From positions 434,001 through 498,000 of the forward strand of contig CBDDFN010000020.1 of the NCBI GenBank assembly GCA_965227065.1: a stretch of 64,000 nucleotides of DNA, read 5' to 3'. Made by a program: the position numbers and the translations under genes. The notes beneath the pieces are model-generated. The model worked only from the letters and a program-made list of their open reading frames with translations, had not been told where the DNA came from and made no database searches. The DNA is from CBDDFN01 sp965227065. GTDB lineage: Bacteria > Pseudomonadota > Alphaproteobacteria > SPJN01. Below, piece after piece: positions 27,202 through 35,140 of the stretch. The first letter of the stretch is position 1. The number at the start of each line of letters is the position of its first letter.

Positions 27202-28109
27202 TCTATGAAGTCTCGCATCGCACGATCTACCATTACGGCTCGCCGGTGGCGCGCTCGCACCATCTGGTGCATCTGGCCCCCCGCACAGTGCGCCATCAGA
27301 CCAATTTGAACCATTTGCTGACGGTTGAGCCCGCGCCGGCAACCCGATCGGACCTGATCGATTATTTCGGCAATCCCGCCTCAGTCCTGACAATTGATAC
27401 CGAGCATAAATCGCTTGGCTTTCATGCCCGTTCGGTGATCGAGGTGCGGCCGCGCGAGGCGGTGTTCCTGGCCGCCACCAGCCCGTGGGAGCATGTGGCT
27501 GGCCGCCTGCATCAAAAGAGCAATTCCTATGATCTGGGCGTGCTGCATTATGCGTGCGTGTCGCCGCACACACGGCCCAATGCCGACATCAAAGCCTATG
27601 CCATGGAAAGTTTCGGGCAGGGCCGTCCGCTGCTTGAGGCGGTCTCTGAACTCAACGCCCGGATCAATGAGGACTTTGCCTATGACCCGGCGGTGACCGA
27701 TGTCACCACCTCGGTTGATGAAGTGTTCGAAATCCGTGGCGGGGTCTGTCAGGACTTTGCCCATTTTGCGCTGACCTGCCTGCGGGCACTTGATCTGCCT
27801 GCGCGCTATGTGTCGGGCTATCTGCTCACCCATCCGCCCGAAGGCCAGCAAAAACTTCTGGGCGCGGATGCAACCCATGCCTGGTTCTCGGTGTGGAGCC
27901 CTGAAACAGGCTGGATTGATTTTGATCCGACCAACAATCTGATGCCGTCCGACGAACATATCACCATCGCCTATGGCCGTGACTTTGGCGATGTCAGCCC
28001 GATTGGCGGCGTGCTGCTGGGCGGCGACGATCATTCGGTCGAGGTCGGCGTCGATGTCACCCCTGTGCAAGAAGGCAACATGCCGGGCTGGGCCACCACC
28101 GGCGCCTGA
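27198..28109 (+). CDS. Transglutaminase family protein (COG1305)
   Basis: 303 residues. The N-terminal MIYEVSHRTIYHYGSPVARSHH is the N-terminal domain of bacterial transglutaminase-like proteins. The catalytic triad is Cys in RGGVCQDFAHF, His in DATHAWFSVWSPETGW and Asp in DFDPTNNLMPSDEH. It is predicted to act on amide bonds as a cysteine protease or transferase in the cytoplasm, as no signal peptide is present. It ends the five-gene cluster. Confidence 0.9.
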   Translation: MIYEVSHRTIYHYGSPVARSHHLVHLAPRTVRHQTNLNHLLTVEPAPATRSDLIDYFGNPASVLTIDTEHKSLGFHARSVIEVRPREAVFLAATSPWEHVAGRLHQKSNSYDLGVLHYACVSPHTRPNADIKAYAMESFGQGRPLLEAVSELNARINEDFAYDPAVTDVTTSVDEVFEIRGGVCQDFAHFALTCLRALDLPARYVSGYLLTHPPEGQQKLLGADATHAWFSVWSPETGWIDFDPTNNLMPSDEHITIAYGRDFGDVSPIGGVLLGGDDHSVEVGVDVTPVQEGNMPGWATTGA

Positions 28110-29330
28110 TCACTGTTGTGATGTTTCCACGGCCTCACCAATTGCGCGAAACAGGGCAAGGGTTTCCATCTCCCGCCAGCTGGTCTCATCATCGGTGGTG
28201 CCATAGTCGGAATTGGCCGACAGTTTGACGATGGTCAGCCCGCGCGAGGGGTTCACATAGACAAATTGGTTATAGACCCCGATGGCCGAATATTCACCTT
28301 CAAGGCTTTCGGGCACCCACCATTGATAGCCATAGCCGAATGGGAAATCGGGGTTGACGCCCGGTGCCAGATGGGGCGCATCGGGGGTGACTGATGCAGT
28401 GATCCAGTCGGCGGGAACGATCTGGCGGCCATTGAAATAGCCTCCATTGCGGTAGAGTTCGCCGATCTTGGCATAGTCGCGCGCGGTGATCGACAAGCCG
28501 CCAAACACCATCTCCATACCTTCGCTGTCGACAAGCCAATGGCCGGTTTGTTCTGCGCCCATGGGGTGCCACAGCTTTTCGGTCATATACTGCGTCACCG
28601 ACCGGCCGGTGGCGCGCGTCAGCAACAGGCCCAGAACCTGGGTTTCGGCGGAATTATAGCGATAGTGGGTGCCGGGTTCGCGGTCCGGCTTCATGGTGGT
28701 CAAAAACTCATTGAGCGAACCGCCGACGGCAAAGATCTGACCAAAGCGCATGACATCGGAATTGGGGTCGCTGTAATCTTCGGTCCAGGCGGCCCCTGAT
28801 GACATTTGCAGAATGTCTTTGATGGATACGCCATCATAGGCTGAGCCCTTGAGGGAGGGTGCATACACGGTCACCGGATCATCAATGGACTGGATGCGGC
28901 CTTCAGAGACCGCAATACCGACCAGCGTCGCCACAAAACTTTTGGACACCGACATGGACAACCAGGTGACGTCGCGGCCGCCGGTCAGCCAATAATTTTC
29001 GTAAACTATTTTTCCGTCTTTCAGCACCACAAGCGCGGCCGTGTCGGTCTCTTTGAGGAACTGGTCGGTGTCGCTGTCGGCATCCTTGTAGCGAAAGTGT
29101 GCAGGCAGGGTGACAGGGGCGGCGGTTTCGAAACTGTAAGGCGTGGGCGAGGGGGTCAGCACCGCATTGGGGAATAGCTCATCCACCCGGTTAAAGCGCT
29201 CATATTGTTCCGCGCCGGTAAACAAGGTTGTGACGAAATAAAGCCGTTCGAGCCGGTCTTTGAAAATCACGCCTGCGCCCAGCAGCACGACCAGAACGGC
29301 CACCAGACCGATCAAAATTTTTCGCAGCAT
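28110..29330 (-). CDS. Membrane-anchored serine hydrolase (beta-lactamase/6-aminohexanoate-dimer hydrolase family)
   Basis: 406 residues from the ATG at 29330, which follows GGGGGGAAG. Residues 1-24 form an N-terminal membrane anchor. Ser127-x2-Lys130 in LSMSVSKSF is the nucleophile motif of class C beta-lactamase-like hydrolases, with Tyr225 in HYRYNSAETQVLG as the likely second catalytic residue and FGYGYQWWVPE near the C-terminus. Members hydrolyse amides or esters; antibiotic resistance cannot be assumed. It converges on the transglutaminase gene end to end. Confidence 0.83.
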   Translation of the reverse strand: MLRKILIGLVAVLVVLLGAGVIFKDRLERLYFVTTLFTGAEQYERFNRVDELFPNAVLTPSPTPYSFETAAPVTLPAHFRYKDADSDTDQFLKETDTAALVVLKDGKIVYENYWLTGGRDVTWLSMSVSKSFVATLVGIAVSEGRIQSIDDPVTVYAPSLKGSAYDGVSIKDILQMSSGAAWTEDYSDPNSDVMRFGQIFAVGGSLNEFLTTMKPDREPGTHYRYNSAETQVLGLLLTRATGRSVTQYMTEKLWHPMGAEQTGHWLVDSEGMEMVFGGLSITARDYAKIGELYRNGGYFNGRQIVPADWITASVTPDAPHLAPGVNPDFPFGYGYQWWVPESLEGEYSAIGVYNQFVYVNPSRGLTIVKLSANSDYGTTDDETSWREMETLALFRAIGEAVETSQQ

Positions 29331-29468
29331 TGCTTCCCCCCTCAGAATGGCGAGCACCATAGAGGAAGGCTGTATGACGGAAAAGTGGTCAGCGGTCCGG
29401 CAACAGCATGAACTTTCCAAAACCTCGGGTTCAATAGATAAGGGCCTATCTGTTTAAAAATCGCGAAA

Positions 29469-29484
29469 GAATACAAAAGTATTC
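29469..29484 (+). promoter_or_regulatory. 16-base palindrome, possible operator
   Basis: GAATAC AAAA GTATTC is a perfect inverted repeat with six-base arms in an AT-rich spacer upstream of the symporter operon, just before a possible promoter. It may bind a dimeric regulator of the operon. No regulator gene is adjacent. Confidence 0.4.
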
Positions 29485-29501
29485 ATGATCAATATTGTCC
29501 A

Positions 29502-29532
29502 TTGAAAGAATCAAATCATTAAATACTATAGT
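29502..29532 (+). promoter_or_regulatory. Candidate promoter of the low-GC symporter operon
   Basis: TTGAAA (29502-29507) and TATAGT (29527-29532) are separated by 19 bases, slightly long for sigma-70. The region 29458-29560 is much richer in A and T than the flanking genes. Confidence 0.35.
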
Positions 29533-29564
29533 TAATATTATTCTTTGACGAGCTGGAGGGGGTC

Positions 29565-29753
29565 ATGAGGGGGGTAATGTTTGGTGTGGCGATCGCGATT
29601 TGTTGTGCGGTCTACAACCCTGTTTTTGTGTACATGCGTGACGTTCCGGGGCTTTTCCTTGGCGCGCCGCCAATCCTTCTGGGCGGCATCGCCGCCAGTG
29701 TTGTGTTGCTGATCGCGTTAGGCATTCTCGTCACTTTTGATAAGAGGCCGTGA
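29565..29753 (+). CDS. Small membrane protein preceding symporter
   Basis: A 62-residue protein with two hydrophobic stretches (residues 3-24 and 36-58) separated by RDVPGLFLGAPP. A strong GGAGGGGG site precedes the ATG. Its placement before a sodium/solute symporter and its P-GLF-GAPP segment resemble the small DUF3311-type accessory proteins that pair with such symporters, but the match is by eye only. Its stop overlaps the start region of the symporter gene, so the two are co-translated. Confidence 0.65.
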   Translation: MRGVMFGVAIAICCAVYNPVFVYMRDVPGLFLGAPPILLGGIAASVVLLIALGILVTFDKRP

Positions 29754-31213
29754 TGTCATTGTTCGGATGGGTGATGATTTTTGCGGTGCTCTATGTGTTT
29801 TTTTTAGCGTGGAGCGCACGCAAGGCGCGGCAGATCAATGCCGGAGAAGCGCATGAAGATGCCTTCGCGGCCAGCGGAATTGGGCCGGTTCTGCTGTTCT
29901 TATCGTTCTCGGCAACATTGTTCAGCACATTTACCCTCATGGGGATTCCCAATTATTTTCGCGTTCACGGTGTAGCGACCTGGCTATTCATCGGTGTGAC
30001 TGATGTGGCGCTTGGATTTGTCGTTTATCTTTTTGGTTGCCGATACAAAGAGGCGCTGCAAGCGCATGGGATCCAGTCGATGACAAGCTTGTTGCGGCTG
30101 CGTTTTGGGACGTCAGTGTCTCGTTTCGTCTACATTGCCGGGATTTACATTTTCCTGGCTCCGTATCTGGCAATCCAGATCAAAGGGGTTTCCGATCTGT
30201 TTGTGCAGATCACGAATCCAGATGTGCCGCCGGTGTTCTGGTCAGTTCTGATGCTCGCAGCGATTGGTGTTTACAGTTGGGTCGGTGGATTCCGGGCTAT
30301 CGTTTTCAGTGATGTGGTTCAGGGACTGATATTGTTGGTCGTGGTTTGGCTCATCGCGGCTGCTGTAACGGATCAATTTTCTGATGTTCCTTCAATATTT
30401 GAAACGATCAGGACTGAACGTCCAGAACTGCTGACGGCACCGGGACCCGTCGGGCTCATGAGCTACCAGTTTGTGCTGGCTTCGTTTCTTGCGATTCTAT
30501 GGATGCCACTAACGCAACCACAATTGACAACACGCATCGCGGCGTCGCGAAATGCTCGTTCAGTGCCTCTGATGGCCTTGGGCGTCTCGTTCTTCGCGCT
30601 GGTCATGCTTGTGCCGACGATCCTTATCGGACTTTATGGTGCCGCTACACTTGACCCGGCTTATTCAAGTTCAGGATTTTTGGCGCGCGTCTTGATCGAT
30701 GACAGACTTCCTATCATCGGTGCCCTGTCTATTGTGGGATTGGTTGCTGCGGCTATGTCGACTGCGGACAGTCAGCTTTTCGCATTGGGAACTGAGACAC
30801 AGGTGGCCGCTGCAGAAAGCGAACAGGAAATTACACTCACTCAAAATCGGATTGTCACAGCAGTCTTCGCAATCGTGTGTTTGCTACTGTCTTTGCTTGC
30901 GAACGCTGAGTTGGTGAGTTTGGCTCGCGTTAGTTTTGCGGGCACCGCCATTATGGGGCCAATGATCGCGCTGGCAGTGTGGGGGCGGCGGAAATACTCA
31001 ATCGTCAATCCTGTCGTCACAGGCATTGCCCTGCTCGTGTTCATGGCTTCAGCTACCAACCTGATACCGAACACCGTGCTGGGCATCCGCCTCGACTTAA
31101 TCCTATTTGCTGTCACTGCAACATGTTGCTTCGCTGAGTATCGCCTCACACGTGTGACGGCAGCGAAGCTCAAAAGCGTTCACGCGGTCGAAGAGGTTCG
31201 GACTGATGTTTGA
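29753..31213 (+). CDS. Sodium/solute symporter (SSS family)
   Basis: 486 residues with about 13 hydrophobic helices. SFSATLFSTFTLMGIPNYFRVHG is the typical first broken helix of SSS transporters (Na+ site region), and VGGFRAIVFSDVVQG and ADSQLFALGTE are conserved positions of helices 5 and 8. It would import a small organic solute with sodium. The substrate is unknown. I use ATG 29753 with AAGAGG five bases upstream; GTG 29750 is in frame. Codon use is less GC-rich than in the surrounding genome: 30361-30420 has 23 G/C in 60. Confidence 0.88.
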   Translation: MSLFGWVMIFAVLYVFFLAWSARKARQINAGEAHEDAFAASGIGPVLLFLSFSATLFSTFTLMGIPNYFRVHGVATWLFIGVTDVALGFVVYLFGCRYKEALQAHGIQSMTSLLRLRFGTSVSRFVYIAGIYIFLAPYLAIQIKGVSDLFVQITNPDVPPVFWSVLMLAAIGVYSWVGGFRAIVFSDVVQGLILLVVVWLIAAAVTDQFSDVPSIFETIRTERPELLTAPGPVGLMSYQFVLASFLAILWMPLTQPQLTTRIAASRNARSVPLMALGVSFFALVMLVPTILIGLYGAATLDPAYSSSGFLARVLIDDRLPIIGALSIVGLVAAAMSTADSQLFALGTETQVAAAESEQEITLTQNRIVTAVFAIVCLLLSLLANAELVSLARVSFAGTAIMGPMIALAVWGRRKYSIVNPVVTGIALLVFMASATNLIPNTVLGIRLDLILFAVTATCCFAEYRLTRVTAAKLKSVHAVEEVRTDV

Positions 31214-32789
31214 TCCGTCACTGACCGAATATCTGAAGGCTGTGTCGAACAGTTATTCGAGGCGAGGACCACTGACCCGAGCATTCATGATAATTTCCAT
31301 GGCGTGCGCTGGATATGTGGCCCTTGTCGTTGCCATCAGTTCCGCCGTTTCCGAAAAGAGTTCTGCGGTTGGTGCGGCGCAAGTCTGGCAAGTTCTTCAT
31401 CTTTCTCAGACACCAGCGGTGATGGCGTTTTCCGTGGCGTTTCTTGTCTCAACCGTCGGATTGATCTTGGCTTTTATGCCCCCTGAAATTGAATCGAGAA
31501 GCGCTGGTGAGGGCTATTTTCGGGGAGGGCGAGAGACGCTGACCGGTGGCGACAGAGGTAATGATGATGCCAGTATGGCGCCAAAGCCGCTGCCGGTTCG
31601 GTTTCCCGATACATTCCAGGTTTTTGTTCTGTTGCCCCTGTCGGGCGAGGCAAAAGGAGATGGTCTGTTGCAGGCCGCTGGAATCTTGGCGGGAGCCAAA
31701 CTTTCGACCAAAGTGAATGTTGAATTTGCAGACCATGCCAACAACGCAAACACCGCTGCTCGCCTTGTCGAGGACTATTTGGTTCGCAGCCTGGTTCATC
31801 CGCGAGGCCCCGTCTGGGTGATTTGCACCATGAGCGGTGTTGCATCACGTGTTCGAGATGTGGTTCGAGATCACATCGATGCCAATCCCGAAGTCGACAA
31901 ATATCTGACAGTGTTCTTTACGGTTGCCGCCGACCCGTCAGCTCCGCACGAACCAGAATTGGGCGTGATCCGCTATTCCATCGACTGTCGCGACGAGGTG
32001 TTCGGAATCATGAATACGATTGAGAACAAGCTGGCAGATGACCCCACCATCCCGATCATGGTCGTTCAATGTGAAAACGACTATTCACAAGCGACCGTCC
32101 GGCTATTGACGTCTTCGCTTGCGTTGGCACAGCATAATTTTATCCAGCTTCACCACGTCAGAGATGAGCAAGGTGGATCAGAAATCATAAACCGCCATGA
32201 TCCGAATTTTCGAGTCCCGGATCGTCCTGCGATTGCGGTTGTCGCGGGGTATGATCTCGAGCTGTTTGAAATTTTCGCAAAGCTGACACAAGAAGGTTTC
32301 AAAGGGTGGGTTGTGACGCCGGCGACATTGTCGGTGCCCGACTGGCAAAGCTATCTGCTCAATCAGGAAAATCTAAATCCCCCCGGCGTTCAATATCAAT
32401 GCCTCGCATTCGCCGAACCCGACCCCGCAGTGAGCCGTACTTTTCATAACAATCTCAACCACTATGATTTTCTGACTGTCACCAGTTCCCAACTTGTGTT
32501 TCGGGATGATTTTGGCTCTCCAGCTCGAAGTCGGTTCAATGCGCTTGAGCAGGAAGTCTACAGATCAATTGAGCCAAATTATATTTCGGCGCTGTGTTTT
32601 GATTGCATGCGTGTCATTCAGGCCTGTTTTCGGATGCAACTGATGCGTTTCCGCTCACTGGAAGAAATTGCGGATGAAATTGTGAACGACCCCGGCCCAT
32701 TCGGAGGATGGGACTATGTTGCAGGCAACGGCTACAGCTTCTTCAAGCCTAATGCGCCCCTCAACACCCAGCGCGTGAGCCGCTTGTGA
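31206..32789 (+). CDS. Two-helix membrane protein with type 1 periplasmic-binding-protein-like domain
   Basis: 527 residues. Hydrophobic helices lie near 26-48 and 70-92, then about 430 residues begin with FQVFVLLPLSGEAKGDGLLQ, a pattern of the LivJ-type type 1 solute-binding fold (later AAGILAGAKL, ARLVEDYLV, PIMVVQCENDYSQATVRLL, AIAVVAGYDLELFEIFAKL, SALCFDCMRVIQACFR). There is no signal peptide. SYSRRGPLTR before helix 1 and RSAGEGYFRGGR after helix 2 put both ends on the cytoplasmic side, so the binding domain would be cytosolic, opposite to normal binding proteins. It overlaps the symporter gene by 8 bases. The role is unknown; sensing or storing a ligand brought in by the symporter is inference. 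Confidence 0.75.
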   Translation: MFDPSLTEYLKAVSNSYSRRGPLTRAFMIISMACAGYVALVVAISSAVSEKSSAVGAAQVWQVLHLSQTPAVMAFSVAFLVSTVGLILAFMPPEIESRSAGEGYFRGGRETLTGGDRGNDDASMAPKPLPVRFPDTFQVFVLLPLSGEAKGDGLLQAAGILAGAKLSTKVNVEFADHANNANTAARLVEDYLVRSLVHPRGPVWVICTMSGVASRVRDVVRDHIDANPEVDKYLTVFFTVAADPSAPHEPELGVIRYSIDCRDEVFGIMNTIENKLADDPTIPIMVVQCENDYSQATVRLLTSSLALAQHNFIQLHHVRDEQGGSEIINRHDPNFRVPDRPAIAVVAGYDLELFEIFAKLTQEGFKGWVVTPATLSVPDWQSYLLNQENLNPPGVQYQCLAFAEPDPAVSRTFHNNLNHYDFLTVTSSQLVFRDDFGSPARSRFNALEQEVYRSIEPNYISALCFDCMRVIQACFRMQLMRFRSLEEIADEIVNDPGPFGGWDYVAGNGYSFFKPNAPLNTQRVSRL

Positions 32790-33268
32790 GCACTCAAGGG
32801 TCATTGCAGCGGGCTCCGGTGTTGTTTTTGGGCGCCGCCTCTTCCAACGTACCCGAGCCATCACGGGGTGAATATCAAAGCTATGTAAAAGAGTTGGTCA
32901 GAATTTTGGCGGACTTTGAAGTGTTGGGTGGGGTAACAACGCCGGCGCCGATTGATCGCAGCAAAGATCTCAGATCTGACGACAAACGATTATATCAGTG
33001 GTATCGCGACCAGATATTGTCAGCGGACTTGTTTTTGGCGGAGATGACACACCCTTCGTTCGGTCTTGGAATTGAGCTTGAAATTGCCGCCGAAGGGAAC
33101 GTACCCATCATTGTGACAAGCGTTTCACATTCTGCAAACGCTCGCATTTCCAGAATGGTGCTGGGTTTGCCCGGAATTGCGCACATCATTTCTTATTCAA
33201 GCTATCAAAAAGCATTGGCGGGTGTGCCGCGCGATTTGGCCGAGCGGCTTGCCACGCTAAGCTCATAA
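32786..33268 (+). CDS. Nucleoside 2-deoxyribosyltransferase / DNPH1-like protein
   Basis: 160 residues, GTG start overlapping the previous stop (GTGA). VLFLGAASSN at residues 12-21 is the Rossmann-like first strand, and SADLFLAEMTHPSFGLGIELEIAAEGNVPII (79-109) fits the D-x3-AE..pS-G-G-E-x2-A signature of DNPH1/Rcl and nucleoside deoxyribosyltransferases, with Asp81, Glu86, Ser91 and Glu97 the likely active-site residues. Such enzymes break the N-glycosidic bond of nucleotides or nucleosides, or move a deoxyribose. It is the last gene of the operon and the only probable catalyst in it. The substrate is unknown. Confidence 0.75.
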   Translation: MSTQGSLQRAPVLFLGAASSNVPEPSRGEYQSYVKELVRILADFEVLGGVTTPAPIDRSKDLRSDDKRLYQWYRDQILSADLFLAEMTHPSFGLGIELEIAAEGNVPIIVTSVSHSANARISRMVLGLPGIAHIISYSSYQKALAGVPRDLAERLATLSS

Positions 33269-33323
33269 ATTGTGAGCGCAGCGTTTGTCTCGTCGTCCGC
33301 CAAGTTTGTATTTTTCGGGAGGA

Positions 33324-33398
33324 TGGCTCCCCGGGCCGGATTCGAACCAGCGACCGAGCGGTTAACAGCCGCTTGCTCTACCACTGAGCTACCGAGGA
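33324..33398 (-). tRNA. tRNA-Asn (GTT)
   Basis: A 75-base cloverleaf including encoded CCA. Acceptor TCCTCGG pairs with CCGGGGA, discriminator G; D-arm GTAGCTCAGTGGTAGAGC, anticodon arm GCGGCTGTTAACCGC with anticodon GTT, T-arm TTCGAATC. Its 3' end faces the low-GC operon, the usual side for island insertion. Confidence 0.95.
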
Positions 33399-33515
33399 TC
33401 ACCGTCTTCAGGCAGGGCCAAGCCCCGCAACTGAGGTTGCGTGTATAGCAAAAGCGGTCTTGAAAAAACAAGCGGTTCTTTCGGGTTTTTTCCGGCGACA
33501 AAACTGCGCAGGGCG

Positions 33516-33809
33516 ATGGCGCAAAGGCACAAAGCTGCTTACCTTCCCCTCATGGCACCCAAGATCACATTTGCTGGACGAAAGTTTCATTTGCCCGGCC
33601 GGCGCATCTACCGGCTGGGGCTCGGCATTGTGCTGATCATTGGCGGCATTTTGGGATTTTTGCCCGTGCTGGGTTTCTGGATGATCCCGCTGGGGGTGCT
33701 GGTTCTGTCCTATGACTTCCACACCATCCGGCGCGGCCGCCGCCGCTTTGCCGTCTGGTGGGGCAAGAAATTCCGCAAGTCCCAGGGTCAGGCCCAAGAC
33801 GAGGTTTAG
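33516..33809 (+). CDS. Small membrane protein (PGPGW-like)
   Basis: 97 residues from ATG 33516 (AGGGCG upstream), or 85 from ATG 33552. LGLGIVLIIGGILGFLPVLG and FWMIPLGVLVLSYDF form two membrane segments flanked by basic residues (GRRIYRLG, RRGRRRFAVWWGKKFRK). The GFLPVLGFWMIPLGVLVLS core is a common small membrane protein of Alphaproteobacteria related to the PGPGW family; the function is unknown. Its stop overlaps the converging oxidoreductase gene by four bases. Confidence 0.72.
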   Translation: MAQRHKAAYLPLMAPKITFAGRKFHLPGRRIYRLGLGIVLIIGGILGFLPVLGFWMIPLGVLVLSYDFHTIRRGRRRFAVWWGKKFRKSQGQAQDEV

Positions 33810-34825
33810 GGAACAAGCACAAGCTTGCCCGCAATTTCTCCCACACCGAGCCGTTCGTGGGCGCGGGCTGCGTCTTGCAATGGGACGCGGTCGGCCACTT
33901 GGGGGTTGAGTTTGTCCAGTGCCAGCAGCTCAAACAGGTTTTCCAGATCAGCCCGGTACCAATCGGGCCGGGCATGGCTGAGCCGCCAGACATCATAGCC
34001 CGCAAAACTCTGGTTCTTTTCCATCAGCTTGAGACCCGACGGCTTGGGCTGCTTCAACATGCCTTTGATGGCAGAGGGCATGTGCCGCCGCCCATTCTTG
34101 AAGGCCGCAGAAAAACCGTAGGCGACAAGCCGGCCGCCATCGCGCAGGGCCGCGAAAGACCGGTTCCAGTGATCCCCGCCAATGGCGTCAAAGACGGCAT
34201 CGGCGCCGCCGGCATCCTGCATTGCGGCGACAAAATCAGTGGAACGATAATCAATCGCGGTGGCGTCGCGCGCCTCGACCAGCGCGCGTTTGGCGGGTGA
34301 AACAGTGGCCCAGGCTTCAAGGTCGAGCAATCGGGCGCATTCGAGCAGTGCGGTCCCAACCCCGCCACCGCCGCCATGCACCAGAATGCGCTCGCCTGCG
34401 GCGACACGCGCGGTGCGGGTGAGCATTTGCCAGGCGGTCAGATAGTTCAAAATGAGCGAGACGGCCTGTGCGGCATCCACTTTTGCGGGGCAGCGCGCCA
34501 CGCGGGCGGCGGGCAGGGCAATGTGGCTGGCGTAGGAGCCGGTGCGGGTCAGCGCGCCGACCCGGTCGCCGATTTTGAGGTCTGAAACCGAATCACCCAG
34601 TGCCACAATATGGCCGACACAGTCATATCCCGGCACAAAGGGGAAGGGCGGGGCTTCGGGATAAAGGCCCTCCCGCATGACAATATCGGCAAAGGCGACC
34701 CCGGCGGCCTCGATCTCCACCACCACATCTTGGGGCCCCGGATGGGGCATGGCAGCCTGATGGGGGCTCAAAACGCCCGGTCCGCCGCGCTTTTCATAGC
34801 GAATTGTGGTGATGGTTTCGGTCAT
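33806..34825 (-). CDS. Quinone-oxidoreductase-like medium-chain dehydrogenase/reductase
   Basis: 339 residues from the ATG at 34825. GYDCVGHIVALGDSV is the substrate-side loop, ERILVHGGGGGVGTALLECARLL the NAD(P)H-binding motif. The zinc-ligand residues of alcohol dehydrogenases are absent, so this is the zinc-free quinone reductase/VAT-1-like subgroup. It reduces quinones or enones with NADPH; the substrate is unknown. It sits alone between two tRNA genes. Confidence 0.85.
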   Translation of the reverse strand: MTETITTIRYEKRGGPGVLSPHQAAMPHPGPQDVVVEIEAAGVAFADIVMREGLYPEAPPFPFVPGYDCVGHIVALGDSVSDLKIGDRVGALTRTGSYASHIALPAARVARCPAKVDAAQAVSLILNYLTAWQMLTRTARVAAGERILVHGGGGGVGTALLECARLLDLEAWATVSPAKRALVEARDATAIDYRSTDFVAAMQDAGGADAVFDAIGGDHWNRSFAALRDGGRLVAYGFSAAFKNGRRHMPSAIKGMLKQPKPSGLKLMEKNQSFAGYDVWRLSHARPDWYRADLENLFELLALDKLNPQVADRVPLQDAARAHERLGVGEIAGKLVLVP

Positions 34826-34905
34826 GCTCTGTCCCCCGATTATCCCGTAAATCTGGCGGTTTTTGCACATTTTACAAGCGCGGGGCGCTCAAAATGCCGA
34901 GAAAT

Positions 34906-34979
34906 TGGAGGCCACGCCCGGAATCGAACCGGGGTATACGGATTTGCAATCCGCTGCGTCACCACTCCGCCACGTGGCC
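34906..34979 (-). tRNA. tRNA-Cys (GCA)
   Basis: A 74-base cloverleaf with CCA. Acceptor GGCCACG pairs with CGTGGCC, followed by the T discriminator typical of tRNA-Cys. The anticodon loop GATTGCAAATC carries GCA, and the T-arm loop reads TTCGATTC. Confidence 0.95.
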
Positions 34980-35051
34980 AGTCCACTTCTCATCGGAAGG
35001 ACGCGCTATTTAACAGAGAGGTGACACTTGTGCAACGCGGCGGAATGGCCT

Positions 35052-35086
35052 TTGCGAAAAATTGTGAACAGCGGTATAAACCGCTG
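35052..35086 (+). promoter_or_regulatory. Promoter with palindromic operator over the -10
   Basis: TTGCGA (35052-35057), a 17-base spacer and TATAAA (35075-35080) form a good sigma-70-like promoter, about 55 bases before the methyltransferase-like gene of the tolC-popZ operon. CAGCGG (35069-35074) and CCGCTG (35081-35086) are inverted around TATAAA, so a bound dimer would cover the -10. Confidence 0.5.
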
Positions 35087-35140
35087 GAAATGTGGGCTTC
35101 TCTTGGAGGAGTCCGTCAGCCCCAAGGGTGCGGAGCGGCA

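Noticed and set aside
28110..29330. Antibiotic-resistance beta-lactamase
   Set aside because: Ser-x2-Lys is present but the sequence fits the broad serine hydrolase group with a membrane anchor; nothing points to beta-lactams.
29400..29560. An attachment-site repeat of the tRNA-Asn 3' end
   Set aside because: I compared the tRNA 3' sequence with this region and saw no match; there is also no integrase.
34610..35140. A longer N-terminus for the Pcm-like gene
   Set aside because: It would run through the divergent oxidoreductase start and the tRNA-Cys gene; the family N-terminus and ribosome binding site fit 35141.
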